Shown here: piece after piece, positions 56,253 through 64,000 of the stretch
How positions within the stretch are numbered: position 1 is the first letter of the stretch
Layout of the letters: each line of letters begins with the position of its first letter
Notes under the pieces: generated by a model
Told to the model about the DNA's origin: nothing
The model's database searches: none
The model's input: only the letters and a program-made list of their open reading frames with translations
Made by a program: the position numbers and the translations under genes
From: CAXNKH01 sp049296795
Lineage (GTDB): Bacteria; Pseudomonadota; Gammaproteobacteria; Burkholderiales; Burkholderiaceae_C
DNA length: 64,000 nt
Assembly: GCA_049296795.1 (NCBI GenBank)
Contig: JBAQTC010000037.1
Span: 62,001 to 126,000 of the forward strand
Direction: 5' to 3'

Positions 56253-57230
56253 TTAGAACAAATTTTCCTGATCCGAGAACAAACTCATGACCGACTCACC
56301 TTTGGCAATGCGCTGAATCGTTTCGGCGATCAGCGGAGCCACGGTGAGTTGGCGAATTTTTTGACATTGCGAAGCAGCCAGGCTCAGCGGGATGGTGTTG
56401 GTCACCACCACTTCATCGAGGGCGGAGCCTTGGGCAATGCGTTCGATGGCTGGACCCGAAAAAATGGGGTGGGTGCAATAGGCGTAAACCTTTTTAGCAC
56501 CGCGTGCCTTCAGGACTTCAGCCGCTTTCACCAAAGTGCCTGCGGTGTCGATCATGTCGTCCATGATCACGCAATTGCGGCCGTCGATCTCGCCAATCAC
56601 GTGCATGACTTCGCTGACATTGGCCTTGGGACGACGTTTGTCGATGATGGCCATATCGCAGCCGAGTTGTTTGGCCAGCGCGCGCGCGCGCACCACACCG
56701 CCCACGTCCGGTGAGACCACGATCAAGTCTTCATAATTCTTCAGGCGCAGATCGCCTAACAACACGGGGGAGGCATAAATGTTGTCAACCGGGATGTCAA
56801 AAAATCCCTGAATTTGATCGGCATGCAAATCCATGGTCAACACTCGGGCCACACCCACGGTCTGCAATAGATCGGCGACCACTTTGGCCGAAATCGGAAC
56901 CCGTGCCGAACGAGGGCGACGGTCTTGCCGGGCATAACCAAAATAGGGGATAACCGCGCTGATTCGCTCGGCCGAAGCGCGCTTGAGCGCGTCAACCATG
57001 ATCAGCAATTCCATCAGATTTTCGTTGGTTGGTGCGCAGGTGGACTGCACCACAAACACATCACGGGCCCGCACGTTTTGATTGATTTCGACCGTGACTT
57101 CACCATCGGAGAAGCGCCCCACGCTGGCTGCCCCCAGACTGATCCCAACATGGTTGGCAATCTCTGCGGCCAAGCTTGGATTGGCATTGCCAGTGAAAAC
57201 CATGATGTCAGGGGTGTGAACGGTCTGCAT
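56253..57230 (-). CDS. prs: Ribose-phosphate pyrophosphokinase
   Basis: Prs makes PRPP from ribose 5-phosphate and ATP for nucleotide and histidine synthesis. The 325-residue enzyme shows MVFTGNANPSLAAEIANHVG, GRFSDGEVTVEINQNVR, the ATP/flexible loop YFGYARQDRRPRSARVPIS, and the PRPP signature CVIMDDMIDTAGTLVKAAEV (the ribose phosphate-binding DDMIDTAGT). It lies next to a tRNA-Gln gene and ispE, an order common in Proteobacteria. Confidence 0.96.
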   Translation of the reverse strand: MQTVHTPDIMVFTGNANPSLAAEIANHVGISLGAASVGRFSDGEVTVEINQNVRARDVFVVQSTCAPTNENLMELLIMVDALKRASAERISAVIPYFGYARQDRRPRSARVPISAKVVADLLQTVGVARVLTMDLHADQIQGFFDIPVDNIYASPVLLGDLRLKNYEDLIVVSPDVGGVVRARALAKQLGCDMAIIDKRRPKANVSEVMHVIGEIDGRNCVIMDDMIDTAGTLVKAAEVLKARGAKKVYAYCTHPIFSGPAIERIAQGSALDEVVVTNTIPLSLAASQCQKIRQLTVAPLIAETIQRIAKGESVMSLFSDQENLF

Positions 57231-57256
57231 GTGCGTGATTCAAAAAAGTGTAAGTT

Positions 57257-57333
57257 TGGCAGGGGAGGAAGGATTCGAACCTTCGCATGCTGGAATCAAA
57301 ATCCAGTGCCTTAACCAACTTGGCGACTCCCCT
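57257..57333 (-). tRNA. trnQ: tRNA-Gln (anticodon UUG)
   Basis: The minus strand folds as a complete tRNA: acceptor arms AGGGGAG and CTCCCCT, a D arm in TCGCCAAGTTGGTTAAGGC, anticodon stem CTGGA/TCCAG with the seven-base loop TTTTGAT (anticodon TTG), and the T arm GAAGGTTCGAATCCTTC. The CCA end is encoded. It lies between ispE and prs and reads CAA glutamine codons. Confidence 0.95.
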
Positions 57334-57369
57334 ACACAGGTAAACAGCCATGCTGCCTACCGATAACCT

Positions 57370-58206
57370 TCATCTCGCCCAACCCAATAAGGGATGAGCA
57401 TCCAGACTGCTGCACAACCTGACCTGAAACCCGCTGGGCGCGCCCCTAAGATCGATGTTCTGCTCTGTTTGCGCAAATACCGCACTGCCTGAACCTGTCA
57501 TCCGACCTTCCAGTCCGAGTGATGCAAGCCATTGGAGGGCTTGCGTGACGCCGGGACAAAGCCTTTGGGCAACGGCTTGCAAGTCGTTTCGGCCAAAGCC
57601 GATTTCATTTGCAGCAAAGCCTGAGATTATAGCTGTTTCCGTATCTCTTTGGAGGCATGGATCAGAGAAAATGAGAGAAGTCTCCAATCCTTGATCGGGT
57701 TTGACGACCACAAAGCGTGCGGGTTTTAAACGGATGGGGCTGATTTTCTCCCCGATGCCTTCAACCCAGGCATGGTGTCCGTTCAGAAAAAATGGGACAT
57801 CGGCCCCCAGCCGCAAACCAATCCGGCTCAGTTGCTCCAGTGAAAAATTGAGTTTCCAGAGCTGATTCAAGGCCAGCAGTGTTGATGCGGCGTCCGATGA
57901 ACCGCCCCCCATGCCGGCTTGGCTAGGAATCTGTTTGTCGATAGCAATGTGGACGCCTTGGTTTGAGCCGCTGGCGGTCTGCAGTGCTTGGGCTGCGCGA
58001 ATGACCAAGTCTTGCGCGGGCAGTTCGGTGCCCAGATCGTGACGGCTGATTTTTCCGTTGCTGCGAAGCTCGAAGTGCAGTGTGTCGCACCAGTCAATCA
58101 GCATGAAAACTGATTGCAGCAGGTGGTAGCCATCCGCTCTTCGGCCCGTGATGTGCAAGAAACGATTGAGTTTGGCGGGGGCGGGAATGTCGTAGAGCGA
58201 CTGCAT
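57370..58206 (-). CDS. ispE: 4-diphosphocytidyl-2-C-methyl-D-erythritol kinase
   Basis: IspE phosphorylates the CDP-ME intermediate of the non-mevalonate isoprenoid pathway. The 278-residue GHMP kinase has PAPAKLNRFLHITGRRADGYH, the ATP loop PSQAGMGGGSSDAASTL and the C-terminal GLEGRMTGSGSAVFA. It follows lolB and the TPR gene on the same strand, the gene order usual near prs in Proteobacteria. Confidence 0.95.
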   Translation of the reverse strand: MQSLYDIPAPAKLNRFLHITGRRADGYHLLQSVFMLIDWCDTLHFELRSNGKISRHDLGTELPAQDLVIRAAQALQTASGSNQGVHIAIDKQIPSQAGMGGGSSDAASTLLALNQLWKLNFSLEQLSRIGLRLGADVPFFLNGHHAWVEGIGEKISPIRLKPARFVVVKPDQGLETSLIFSDPCLQRDTETAIISGFAANEIGFGRNDLQAVAQRLCPGVTQALQWLASLGLEGRMTGSGSAVFAQTEQNIDLRGAPSGFQVRLCSSLDAHPLLGWAR

Positions 58207-58232
58207 GACTGAATTATCTCAGCGCTAGCAGC

Positions 58233-58727
58233 TCAGGGTTGCAGCACCAGGCGCAGCTCGATCAAGGGGGCAGGCTGGGTGCGTTTCACGTTCAGTCGAC
58301 CGGCCGAGAGTTGCGAGACATCGGCGACCCAGCCGGTGGCGCTGACTGGCTCACCCTTGAGCCAGGAAAACAGGGCTTGTACCGGAATCGTTGTTCCCGT
58401 GCTGTGCCGCAACAAGTCATCAAGGGTCTCAAAGCTGCGCAACTCGCCGCCTGTTTTTAGCGTGGCGTTTTGAGGAGTCCAGGTCAGCTCCGCCACGGTG
58501 TTGCCCAAAGGCGAGTTCAATAACAGGGTGCCGGCTTGGCTTTGGCCCGAAAGCTCGAAGCCCGCTGAGAAGGATTGGGGCTGGGCAGTGGCAATTTGCA
58601 AGGAAAGTCGACCCTGCCAGAAGTTTGTTTCAGCCGTTGCACTCGGGCGCGTGGGGCTGGCGCAACCGGCCAGGAAAACAAGGGCAGTCAGGAGGAGGCT
58701 GGCTAAACACCGGTGCAAGGCATTCAC
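58233..58727 (-). CDS. lolB: Outer-membrane lipoprotein receptor LolB
   Basis: LolB takes lipoproteins from LolA and inserts them into the outer membrane. The 164-residue protein has a lipobox (FLAGCASP, cysteine about residue 22), then FWQGRLSLQI and the LolB-like LLNSPLGNTVAELTW, and LFSWLKGEP. It is shorter than E. coli LolB (207). It overlaps the TPR gene by 4 bases and precedes ispE by 26 bases; the order TPR-lolB-ispE supports the call. Confidence 0.9.
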   Translation of the reverse strand: MNALHRCLASLLLTALVFLAGCASPTRPSATAETNFWQGRLSLQIATAQPQSFSAGFELSGQSQAGTLLLNSPLGNTVAELTWTPQNATLKTGGELRSFETLDDLLRHSTGTTIPVQALFSWLKGEPVSATGWVADVSQLSAGRLNVKRTQPAPLIELRLVLQP

Positions 58728-60478
58728 AATGGGATGCGCAAACGCTTGAGGGTTTCACGCAAGGTTTCATTCTCGGCGTTGATCTGTACGCCGCTGCGCC
58801 AGGTCGCCAGCGCCTGTTCGCGTTGACCCAAACTCCACTGGACTTCTCCAAGGTGGGCTGCAATTTCGGCGTCGGGCTTGGCTTTGAAAGCAGTTTGCAA
58901 GATGCGTAAAGCTTCGGCTGGGTTGCCGCTGCGAAACTCAAGCCAACCCAGGCTGTCAGAAATAAAGGGGTCGCCTGGTGCAAATTCAAGTGCTTTGAGT
59001 ATCAGTTGCCGGGCTTCGGGCAAGCGGATGTTGCGATCGGCAAACGAGTAGCCCAAGGCGTTGTAGGCGTGATGGAATTGTGGTTTGCCCGCCATGATCA
59101 GGCGCAGCAGTTTTTCCATTTCGTCCAAGCGGCCGAGTTTCTCGGCCATCATGGCTTGGTCGTACCAAAGATCAAAGTCCTGGCTGTCGCGGGCCGTGGC
59201 TTGGGCCAGCAGATCGTAAGCAGCTTGGTATTGCTGGTGATCGCGCAGCAGTTGGATTTCACTGCTGAGGCGCGAGCGAATTTCCTCGGCATTACGCCCC
59301 GGTAAGTCCCGGATCAACTGACGTGCTTGATCGATTTTCCCTTGGCGTGCCAAAATTCCGGCGCGCCTGACTTGCACCCGTATCAGATCGTCCTGGTTTT
59401 CGATGCGGTTGAGCCAGGCTTCGGCGGCGACCAGATCTTTTCTTTGTTCATGGACTTGGGCCAGCAACAAATAAGCTTGTGACAGGCCCCGGTTTTTTTC
59501 GGCCGCCGACTGCCCCTCTGGGTTGGCGCTGACCAGCGCGATGTAATGCAACAGCGTTTTCTCTGCGGCCTGTAATTTGTTGTCTTGTAACTCCAGGCTG
59601 CCTTGCACCAGCCAAGCTGGGGCAAAGTCGGGTTTTTCGACGGTAATGAGATGGATTTGGACCCCGGCTTCGGCTTGGCGTTGCGTTTCGAGCAGAGCGC
59701 GGGCGTAGTTCATGCGAATTTCAATGCGTCCTTTGCCCTCCAGGTGTTTGCGCACGATGGCCTCAGCGGCTGGTTGTTTGGGGTCGATCAAGCTGAGCGC
59801 CAACAGCACCGGATCTTCGGCTTTGGGGTCCAGCGCCAAAGCCCGGCGTACGGCTTGCAGTGCACCCGTGTTATCCCCGGCGTGCTGGCGCAGTGTGCCG
59901 ATGGTAGTCCAGGCTGCGGCCCCATGAACGGGGTGATTGATGTGATCGGTCAGCGCGCTCTCGACCACCTGCGCACTGAGTTTTTTGTCGCTGGCACGGG
60001 CAAACAGTCGCGGCAGGCTGGCAATGGCGTTGGCTCGTTCTTTGGGCTCGGTCAGGGTGATTTCGCGCCTGAGCGGTTCGGTGATTTCTGCAATCCGATT
60101 CATGCCAATCAGAATTTGCAGCTCAAACCGATTGGCTTCACGTGATGGGGGCAAAGCCTGCCGCCAAGCGCGAGCGGCTTGTAACGCAGATTCTCCGGAG
60201 CGAGCTTTGAGCGCAATTTCCACTGCACGCTGGTACAGCTGGCTGTCTTTGGTTTTGCGCGCCGCATCCAGCAACAAAGAAAAACCGACGCCGGGTTCGG
60301 CATCGAGCACATGGAGTTCACCCAGGAGTACCTGGTAGAAGAGCTCGGCATCCAGTGCCGAATTGAGCTGAGTTTCAGGTTGCGATTTGGGCTTTGGTTT
60401 GGTCGCAGGGGTCTGGGCCTGGGCGCTCAGGGCGACGAGAAATACAACAAGGGTAAGCCAACTTTTGGAGCGCAACAT
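58724..60478 (-). CDS. Exported tetratricopeptide-repeat protein
   Basis: This 584-residue protein has a signal peptide (MLRSKSWLTLVVFLVALSAQAQ) and about ten helical-pair repeats of the TPR type (for example HHAYNALGYSFADRNIRLPE and SDSLGWLEFRSGNPAEALRI). Such proteins bind partner proteins in the periplasm. It lies upstream of lolB, as in many Burkholderiales, so a link to lipoprotein sorting or envelope assembly is possible. ATG at 60478 gives the signal peptide; an earlier in-frame ATG at 60496 adds six residues. Confidence 0.88.
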   Translation of the reverse strand: MLRSKSWLTLVVFLVALSAQAQTPATKPKPKSQPETQLNSALDAELFYQVLLGELHVLDAEPGVGFSLLLDAARKTKDSQLYQRAVEIALKARSGESALQAARAWRQALPPSREANRFELQILIGMNRIAEITEPLRREITLTEPKERANAIASLPRLFARASDKKLSAQVVESALTDHINHPVHGAAAWTTIGTLRQHAGDNTGALQAVRRALALDPKAEDPVLLALSLIDPKQPAAEAIVRKHLEGKGRIEIRMNYARALLETQRQAEAGVQIHLITVEKPDFAPAWLVQGSLELQDNKLQAAEKTLLHYIALVSANPEGQSAAEKNRGLSQAYLLLAQVHEQRKDLVAAEAWLNRIENQDDLIRVQVRRAGILARQGKIDQARQLIRDLPGRNAEEIRSRLSSEIQLLRDHQQYQAAYDLLAQATARDSQDFDLWYDQAMMAEKLGRLDEMEKLLRLIMAGKPQFHHAYNALGYSFADRNIRLPEARQLILKALEFAPGDPFISDSLGWLEFRSGNPAEALRILQTAFKAKPDAEIAAHLGEVQWSLGQREQALATWRSGVQINAENETLRETLKRLRIPL

Positions 60479-60517
60479 CGAACCATAATAATCCATGCCA
60501 GATATCCATGGAACGTC

Positions 60518-61333
60518 ATGCCTGAATTACCAGAAGTTGAAGTCACGCGGCTGAGTTTTGCCCAGCGGATAGAGGGGGCAACTATTCAAGCCGCACAGCT
60601 CGGTCAGCCCCTGCGCTGGCCTTTGGGCTGTTCCCCCAGTTCACTGCGGGGTCGCCAAGTGGTGTCGGTGCGCCGGCGCGGCAAGTACTTGCTGCTTGAT
60701 TTGGACCGAGGTTTGTTGCTGCTGCACCTGGGCATGTCAGGTAGCCTGGCTTTTGCAAGTCAACAGCCCGCGGCTGGGCGACACGACCATTTTGATCTGG
60801 TCACCAGCCAGGGAATCTTGCGTTTGAACGATCCCCGGCGATTCGGCGCCGTGGTTTTTGCCCAGAGCGAAGACGCACAAGTGGCTCGCAAACTGCTGGG
60901 CAAGCTCGGAATGGAGCCTTTGTCCGACGATTTTGAACTGGCTCGGTTTCATGCCGGTTTGAAGCGCCGGACTGCGGCGATCAAGCAAGTTTTGCTGGCC
61001 GGTGATGTGGTGGTGGGTGTTGGAAATATCTACGCTTCGGAAGCCCTTTTCTTAGCCGGTATTCGGCCTGGCTTGCGGTCCCAGCGCCTGAGCTTGGCGC
61101 GGGCCCAGCGTTTGCGCCATGCAATTCAGGACGTCTTGCAGCGTGCGGTCGACAAAGGGGGCAGTACCTTGCGAAATTTCTCCAATGCCAAGGGCGAGTC
61201 GGGCTATTTCCAGCTTGAGGCCATGGTGTACGGGCGCGCTGGTTTGCCATGCCGTGTGTGTGGGACCCCGGTGAAATCAATTCGCCAGGGGCAACGTGCG
61301 ACTTTTTATTGTCCACAATGTCAGAAAAATTGA
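60518..61333 (+). CDS. mutM: Formamidopyrimidine-DNA glycosylase
   Basis: MutM (Fpg) removes 8-oxoguanine from DNA. The 271-residue enzyme starts MPELPEVEVTR, so the catalytic Pro2 and Glu3 are in place. Also present are RRRGKYLLLD (catalytic Lys), DPRRFGAV, GVGNIYASEALF and the C-terminal zinc finger (CRVCG...CPQC). The ATG at 60518 is the only start that puts Pro at position 2. It diverges from the TPR gene and is followed by mutY, so two GO-repair enzymes are together. Confidence 0.96.
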   Translation: MPELPEVEVTRLSFAQRIEGATIQAAQLGQPLRWPLGCSPSSLRGRQVVSVRRRGKYLLLDLDRGLLLLHLGMSGSLAFASQQPAAGRHDHFDLVTSQGILRLNDPRRFGAVVFAQSEDAQVARKLLGKLGMEPLSDDFELARFHAGLKRRTAAIKQVLLAGDVVVGVGNIYASEALFLAGIRPGLRSQRLSLARAQRLRHAIQDVLQRAVDKGGSTLRNFSNAKGESGYFQLEAMVYGRAGLPCRVCGTPVKSIRQGQRATFYCPQCQKN

Positions 61334-61346
61334 AGGCACGTTAGAT

Positions 61347-62408
61347 ATGAGTGAGCAAAGCCAGGGAATGAACAGCAAGGGACTAGATTTCGCCAGACGT
61401 GTGGTGCGTTGGCAAACAAGCCATGGCCGCCATGACTTGCCATGGCAAAACACCCGAGATCCCTACCGGGTCTGGTTGTCCGAGATCATGTTGCAGCAAA
61501 CTCAGGTCAGCACCGTGCTGGATTACTACGCACGGTTCCTGGCGCGTTTTCCCGATGTGCAAACGCTGGCCCTAGCGCAACCTGACGATGTGCTGGCTTT
61601 GTGGAGTGGTTTGGGTTACTACAGTCGGGCCCGTAATCTGCATGCTTGTGCCCAGCAGGTGTTGCATCTGTATGGGGGTGAATTCCCCCGATCTGCCCAA
61701 GGCTTGCAGACCTTGCCAGGGATTGGTCGCTCCACAGCAGCAGCTGTTGCGTCATTGTGTTTCTCAGAACGGGTGGCGATTCTTGACGGTAACGTGAAAC
61801 GGGTAGTGACCCGGTTCCTGGGCTTTGACAAGGACTTGGCGCTTTCGGCCCACGAGCGAACGCTCTGGGATCTGGCCAGCGGCCTGCTACCACAGCATGC
61901 GGTGGAACAGTCCATGCCACGCTATACCCAGGGCGTGATGGATCTGGGCGCCACGCTGTGTTTGCGAAAAAAACCGCAGTGTGAGAGCTGTCCTTTGGCC
62001 GACGACTGTGTGGCACGACAGCAGGGTGCGGCCCAACGTTACCCCGTTAAATCACGCAAGCTCAAGCGCAGCGCGCAGTCCTTTTGGTTGCTCTGGGCGC
62101 AGCGGAGCGATGGTGCGGTCTGGTTAAGCCAGCGGCCCAGCCCCGGGATTTGGGGCGGGCTCTACTGTTTCGCATTGTTTGACAGCCGGGAGGCTTTGCA
62201 GGCGGCAGTCCCAGCCCAGCAGCACCAGGCTTTGCAAGATGAACCGGCATTCACCCATGTGTTGACCCACAAAGACTTGCACTTGCATCCGGTCAAGCTC
62301 GGCTGGTCGGCCAGGGCTGACGTTGAGGGCTCGGGAGACTGGTTCGGCACCGAGCGCTGGGCGCAGCTGGGACTGCCGGCGCCGGTTCGAAAGCTGTTGC
62401 AGGCTTGA
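61347..62408 (+). CDS. mutY: A/G-specific adenine glycosylase
   Basis: MutY removes adenine mispaired with 8-oxoguanine. The 353-residue protein has DLPWQNTRDPYRVWLSEIML, the helix-hairpin-helix LQTLPGIGRSTAAAVA, catalytic Asp in ILDGNVKRVVTR, the iron-sulfur cluster ligands C-x6-C-x2-C-x5-C (CLRKKPQCESCPLADDC) and a C-terminal NUDIX-like domain (about 230-350). The start is uncertain: ATG at 61347 or 61368. It lies 13 bases after mutM. Confidence 0.95.
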   Translation: MSEQSQGMNSKGLDFARRVVRWQTSHGRHDLPWQNTRDPYRVWLSEIMLQQTQVSTVLDYYARFLARFPDVQTLALAQPDDVLALWSGLGYYSRARNLHACAQQVLHLYGGEFPRSAQGLQTLPGIGRSTAAAVASLCFSERVAILDGNVKRVVTRFLGFDKDLALSAHERTLWDLASGLLPQHAVEQSMPRYTQGVMDLGATLCLRKKPQCESCPLADDCVARQQGAAQRYPVKSRKLKRSAQSFWLLWAQRSDGAVWLSQRPSPGIWGGLYCFALFDSREALQAAVPAQQHQALQDEPAFTHVLTHKDLHLHPVKLGWSARADVEGSGDWFGTERWAQLGLPAPVRKLLQA

Positions 62409-62420
62409 GTTGGGATGCGC

Positions 62421-63290
62421 TTAAGCGGCATCGATCTCGCGGTGGCGCTTGAGCGTGAACCATTGTTGGCTCAAAGCGCTGGCCAACTGCTCGACCAGGT
62501 AAACCGATCGATGCTGGCCGCCGGTGCATCCAATGGCCACCGTGACGTAGCTGCGGTTGTCTCGGGCCAAACTGACCATCCAGTACTCTAAAAACTGCTT
62601 GATATGAACGAGCATTTGCGCTACTTCGGTTTGTTGCGCTAGGAATTGGGCCACAGCCGGATCGCGGCCAGTCAGCGCTCTCAAATCATCGTCGTAGTGC
62701 GGATTGGGCAGCATGCGGACATCAAACATGAAGTCGGCCTCAGCCGGGATACCGCGCTTGAAAGAAAAGGATTCAAAAACCAGGATGAGTTGATCGGCCG
62801 GAGCCGAAATCAATGATTTGACATAGCCTTGGAGTTGGGAGGACCGAATCAAGCTGGTGTCGATGAGTTGCGCTTGCTCGCGCAAGTCGGCCAACAAAAT
62901 TCGCTCTTGTTCGATCGCATCAACCAGGGCGCGCTGTTGATCGAAGTTGATTGCACTGACTCCCTTTTGCGACAAAGGGTGCTTGCGACGTGATTCGGAA
63001 TAGCGTCTGACCAGCGTGTCGGTGCTGGCGTCCAGAAACAACGATTTGATCATTACGCCTTGCTGGCGCAAAGTCGCGAAATGTTGGGGTACCAGAGGCA
63101 AAGACGTGGCGCTGCGGACATCAATGGCGATCGCCAAGCGTCGCGCACCCTGTTCTCGCTGCAGCTCGACCAAGGACAACAACAATTCAGGTGGCAGATT
63201 GTCGACGCAGAAATAACCGGCGTCTTCCAAGGCATTGAGCGCCACCGATTTGCCGGAACCCGACATGCCTGTGATCAGAACGATTTCCAT
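62421..63290 (-). CDS. rapZ: RNase adapter protein RapZ
   Basis: RapZ is a nucleotide-binding protein that in E. coli guides RNase E to the sRNA GlmZ. The 289-residue protein has Walker A TGMSGSGKSVALNA, DNLPPELL, the middle FLDASTDTLVRRYSESRRKHPL and the C-terminal GCTGGQHRSVYLVEQLA. The ATG at 63290 begins MEIVLITGMSG. It ends 12 bases from convergent mutY and lies 16 bases after recN. Confidence 0.95.
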   Translation of the reverse strand: MEIVLITGMSGSGKSVALNALEDAGYFCVDNLPPELLLSLVELQREQGARRLAIAIDVRSATSLPLVPQHFATLRQQGVMIKSLFLDASTDTLVRRYSESRRKHPLSQKGVSAINFDQQRALVDAIEQERILLADLREQAQLIDTSLIRSSQLQGYVKSLISAPADQLILVFESFSFKRGIPAEADFMFDVRMLPNPHYDDDLRALTGRDPAVAQFLAQQTEVAQMLVHIKQFLEYWMVSLARDNRSYVTVAIGCTGGQHRSVYLVEQLASALSQQWFTLKRHREIDAA

Positions 63291-63306
63291 GGTTTTGAAT
63301 TTAATT

Positions 63307-64000
63307 TCAATTTTTCCCATTGAGCATTTCTGCTGCGTGAGCCACGGTGGTGGCCGACAGGTGTTCTCCGCCCAGCATGCGGGCGATTTCTGCGACGCGT
63401 TGTTCGCCTTGCAATGCGCTCACGCTGCTCACAGTGGCTTTTCCTTGAAGCTGTTTGCTCACCCGAAAATGGTGATCGGCGCAGCTGGCCACTTGGGGCA
63501 AATGGGTGACCGCCAGCACCTGACGATCAACTCCGAGTTGTTTCATCAAACGCCCCACGGTTTCAGCCACAGCGCCACCAACGCCGGCATCGACTTCGTC
63601 AAAAATCAGGGTCTGGGCGCTACCGAGTTGGCTGGTGGTCACCGCGATGGCCAAGGCCATGCGCGATAACTCGCCGCCAGAGGCAATCCGGTTGACTGGC
63701 CTTGGACTGCTACCCGCATGACCAGCGACCAAAAAACTCACTTCTTCCAGTCCGCTTTGTTGGGGTTGCGCCAATTTTTGCAGCGCCACTTCAAACCGCC
63801 CGCCTTGCATGGCCAGGCCTTGCATGGCTGCGGTGATGGTGCTGGCCAGCTTCGGAGCGGCGCCAGCGCGGGCTTTGGAGACCCGTTTAGCTTCGTTCAA
63901 ATACAGGCTGTGGGCCTGCTCTTGGGCGGCGCTCAAGCCGTTCAGGTTGGCTGCCGCATCAAGTCCTCGGAGTTCCTCTTGCCAAGAAGCCAGTAGGGCG
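63307..64000 (-). CDS. recN: DNA repair protein RecN, C-terminal part (truncated by window)
   Basis: RecN is an SMC-like ATPase in double-strand-break repair. The window holds the last 230 or so codons, and the frame stays open to 64000. Visible are the end of the coiled coil (LNEAKRVSKARAGAAPKLA), the ABC signature region VNRIASGGELSRMALAI, Walker B TLIFDEVDAGVGG and the H-loop VTHLPQVASCADHHF. The N-terminal Walker A half is outside the window. Confidence 0.94.
   Translation of the reverse strand, partial: ALLASWQEELRGLDAAANLNGLSAAQEQAHSLYLNEAKRVSKARAGAAPKLASTITAAMQGLAMQGGRFEVALQKLAQPQQSGLEEVSFLVAGHAGSSPRPVNRIASGGELSRMALAIAVTTSQLGSAQTLIFDEVDAGVGGAVAETVGRLMKQLGVDRQVLAVTHLPQVASCADHHFRVSKQLQGKATVSSVSALQGEQRVAEIARMLGGEHLSATTVAHAAEMLNGKN

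Noticed and set aside
57255..57340. A possible attachment site at the tRNA-Gln gene
   Set aside because: No integrase gene or repeated 3' tRNA fragment is seen nearby, and the flanking genes ispE and prs keep the usual housekeeping order.

Overview
The window looks like chromosomal DNA of a betaproteobacterium of the order Burkholderiales, most likely the family Comamonadaceae. This rests on the abundance of Bug-type periplasmic binding proteins, the gene order of the ctaC-ctaD-ctaG-DUF2970-ctaE-surf1-ctaA-ctaB-sco oxidase operon, DUF4148, DUF2909 and DUF2970 proteins, and the mix of housekeeping genes. Species cannot be named from the sequence alone. Coding density is high. The longest stretches without a gene are only about 200 to 220 bases (415-623, 13254-13453, 44314-44532). 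I see no rRNA, CRISPR array, insertion sequence or prophage.

Region 1 (1-12778) is accessory metabolism. A truncated molybdenum-hydroxylase iron-sulfur subunit diverges from a long co-directional cluster: YciI-like and SnoaL-like proteins, two Bug receptors, a malonic-semialdehyde-reductase-like flavoprotein, an intradiol ring-cleavage dioxygenase of the hydroxyquinol/catechol type, a branched-chain-amino-acid-type ABC importer whose second permease is fused to its ATPase, and a TauE/SafE permease. Facing it are a polysaccharide-deacetylase-like protein and a fumarylacetoacetate-hydrolase-family protein, then a MaoC dehydratase. Together they suggest uptake and degradation of an aromatic or heteroaromatic acid. 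The actual substrate is unknown.

Region 2 (12825-32128) is mostly respiration. After a DUF4148 protein, a LysR regulator and trmL comes an alternative cytochrome c oxidase operon (14971-20509): subunit II with two extra haem c domains, subunit I, two subunit III homologues, subunit IV and a cytochrome c5-like protein. A membrane protein, comF and a BioC-like methyltransferase follow. Then comes the main aa3/caa3 oxidase operon with its assembly factors and haem A synthesis genes (22963-32095).

Region 3 (32139-40698) holds rpoH preceded by a perfect CIRCE operator, a third Bug receptor, and a phosphonate/phosphite-type ABC importer (phnD, phnC, two phnE). Divergent from it is a tight egtD-senB-selD operon that points to selenoneine-type organoselenium chemistry.

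Region 4 (40771-64000) carries a large hybrid histidine kinase, an esterase, ftsY, a paired M16 peptidase operon, rsmD, coaD, a universal stress protein, a P-type cation ATPase, a histidine phosphatase and a ferredoxin. It ends in housekeeping genes: pth, rplY, prs, tRNA-Gln, ispE, lolB, a TPR protein, mutM, mutY, rapZ and the 3' part of recN.

The features most worth follow-up are the egtD-senB-selD operon without a local senA, the CIRCE box lying exactly over the rpoH promoter, the two CuA oxidases that both carry haem c on subunit II, and a dispersed GGGGTCAGA repeat that supplies coding sequence at two places in the kinase gene.
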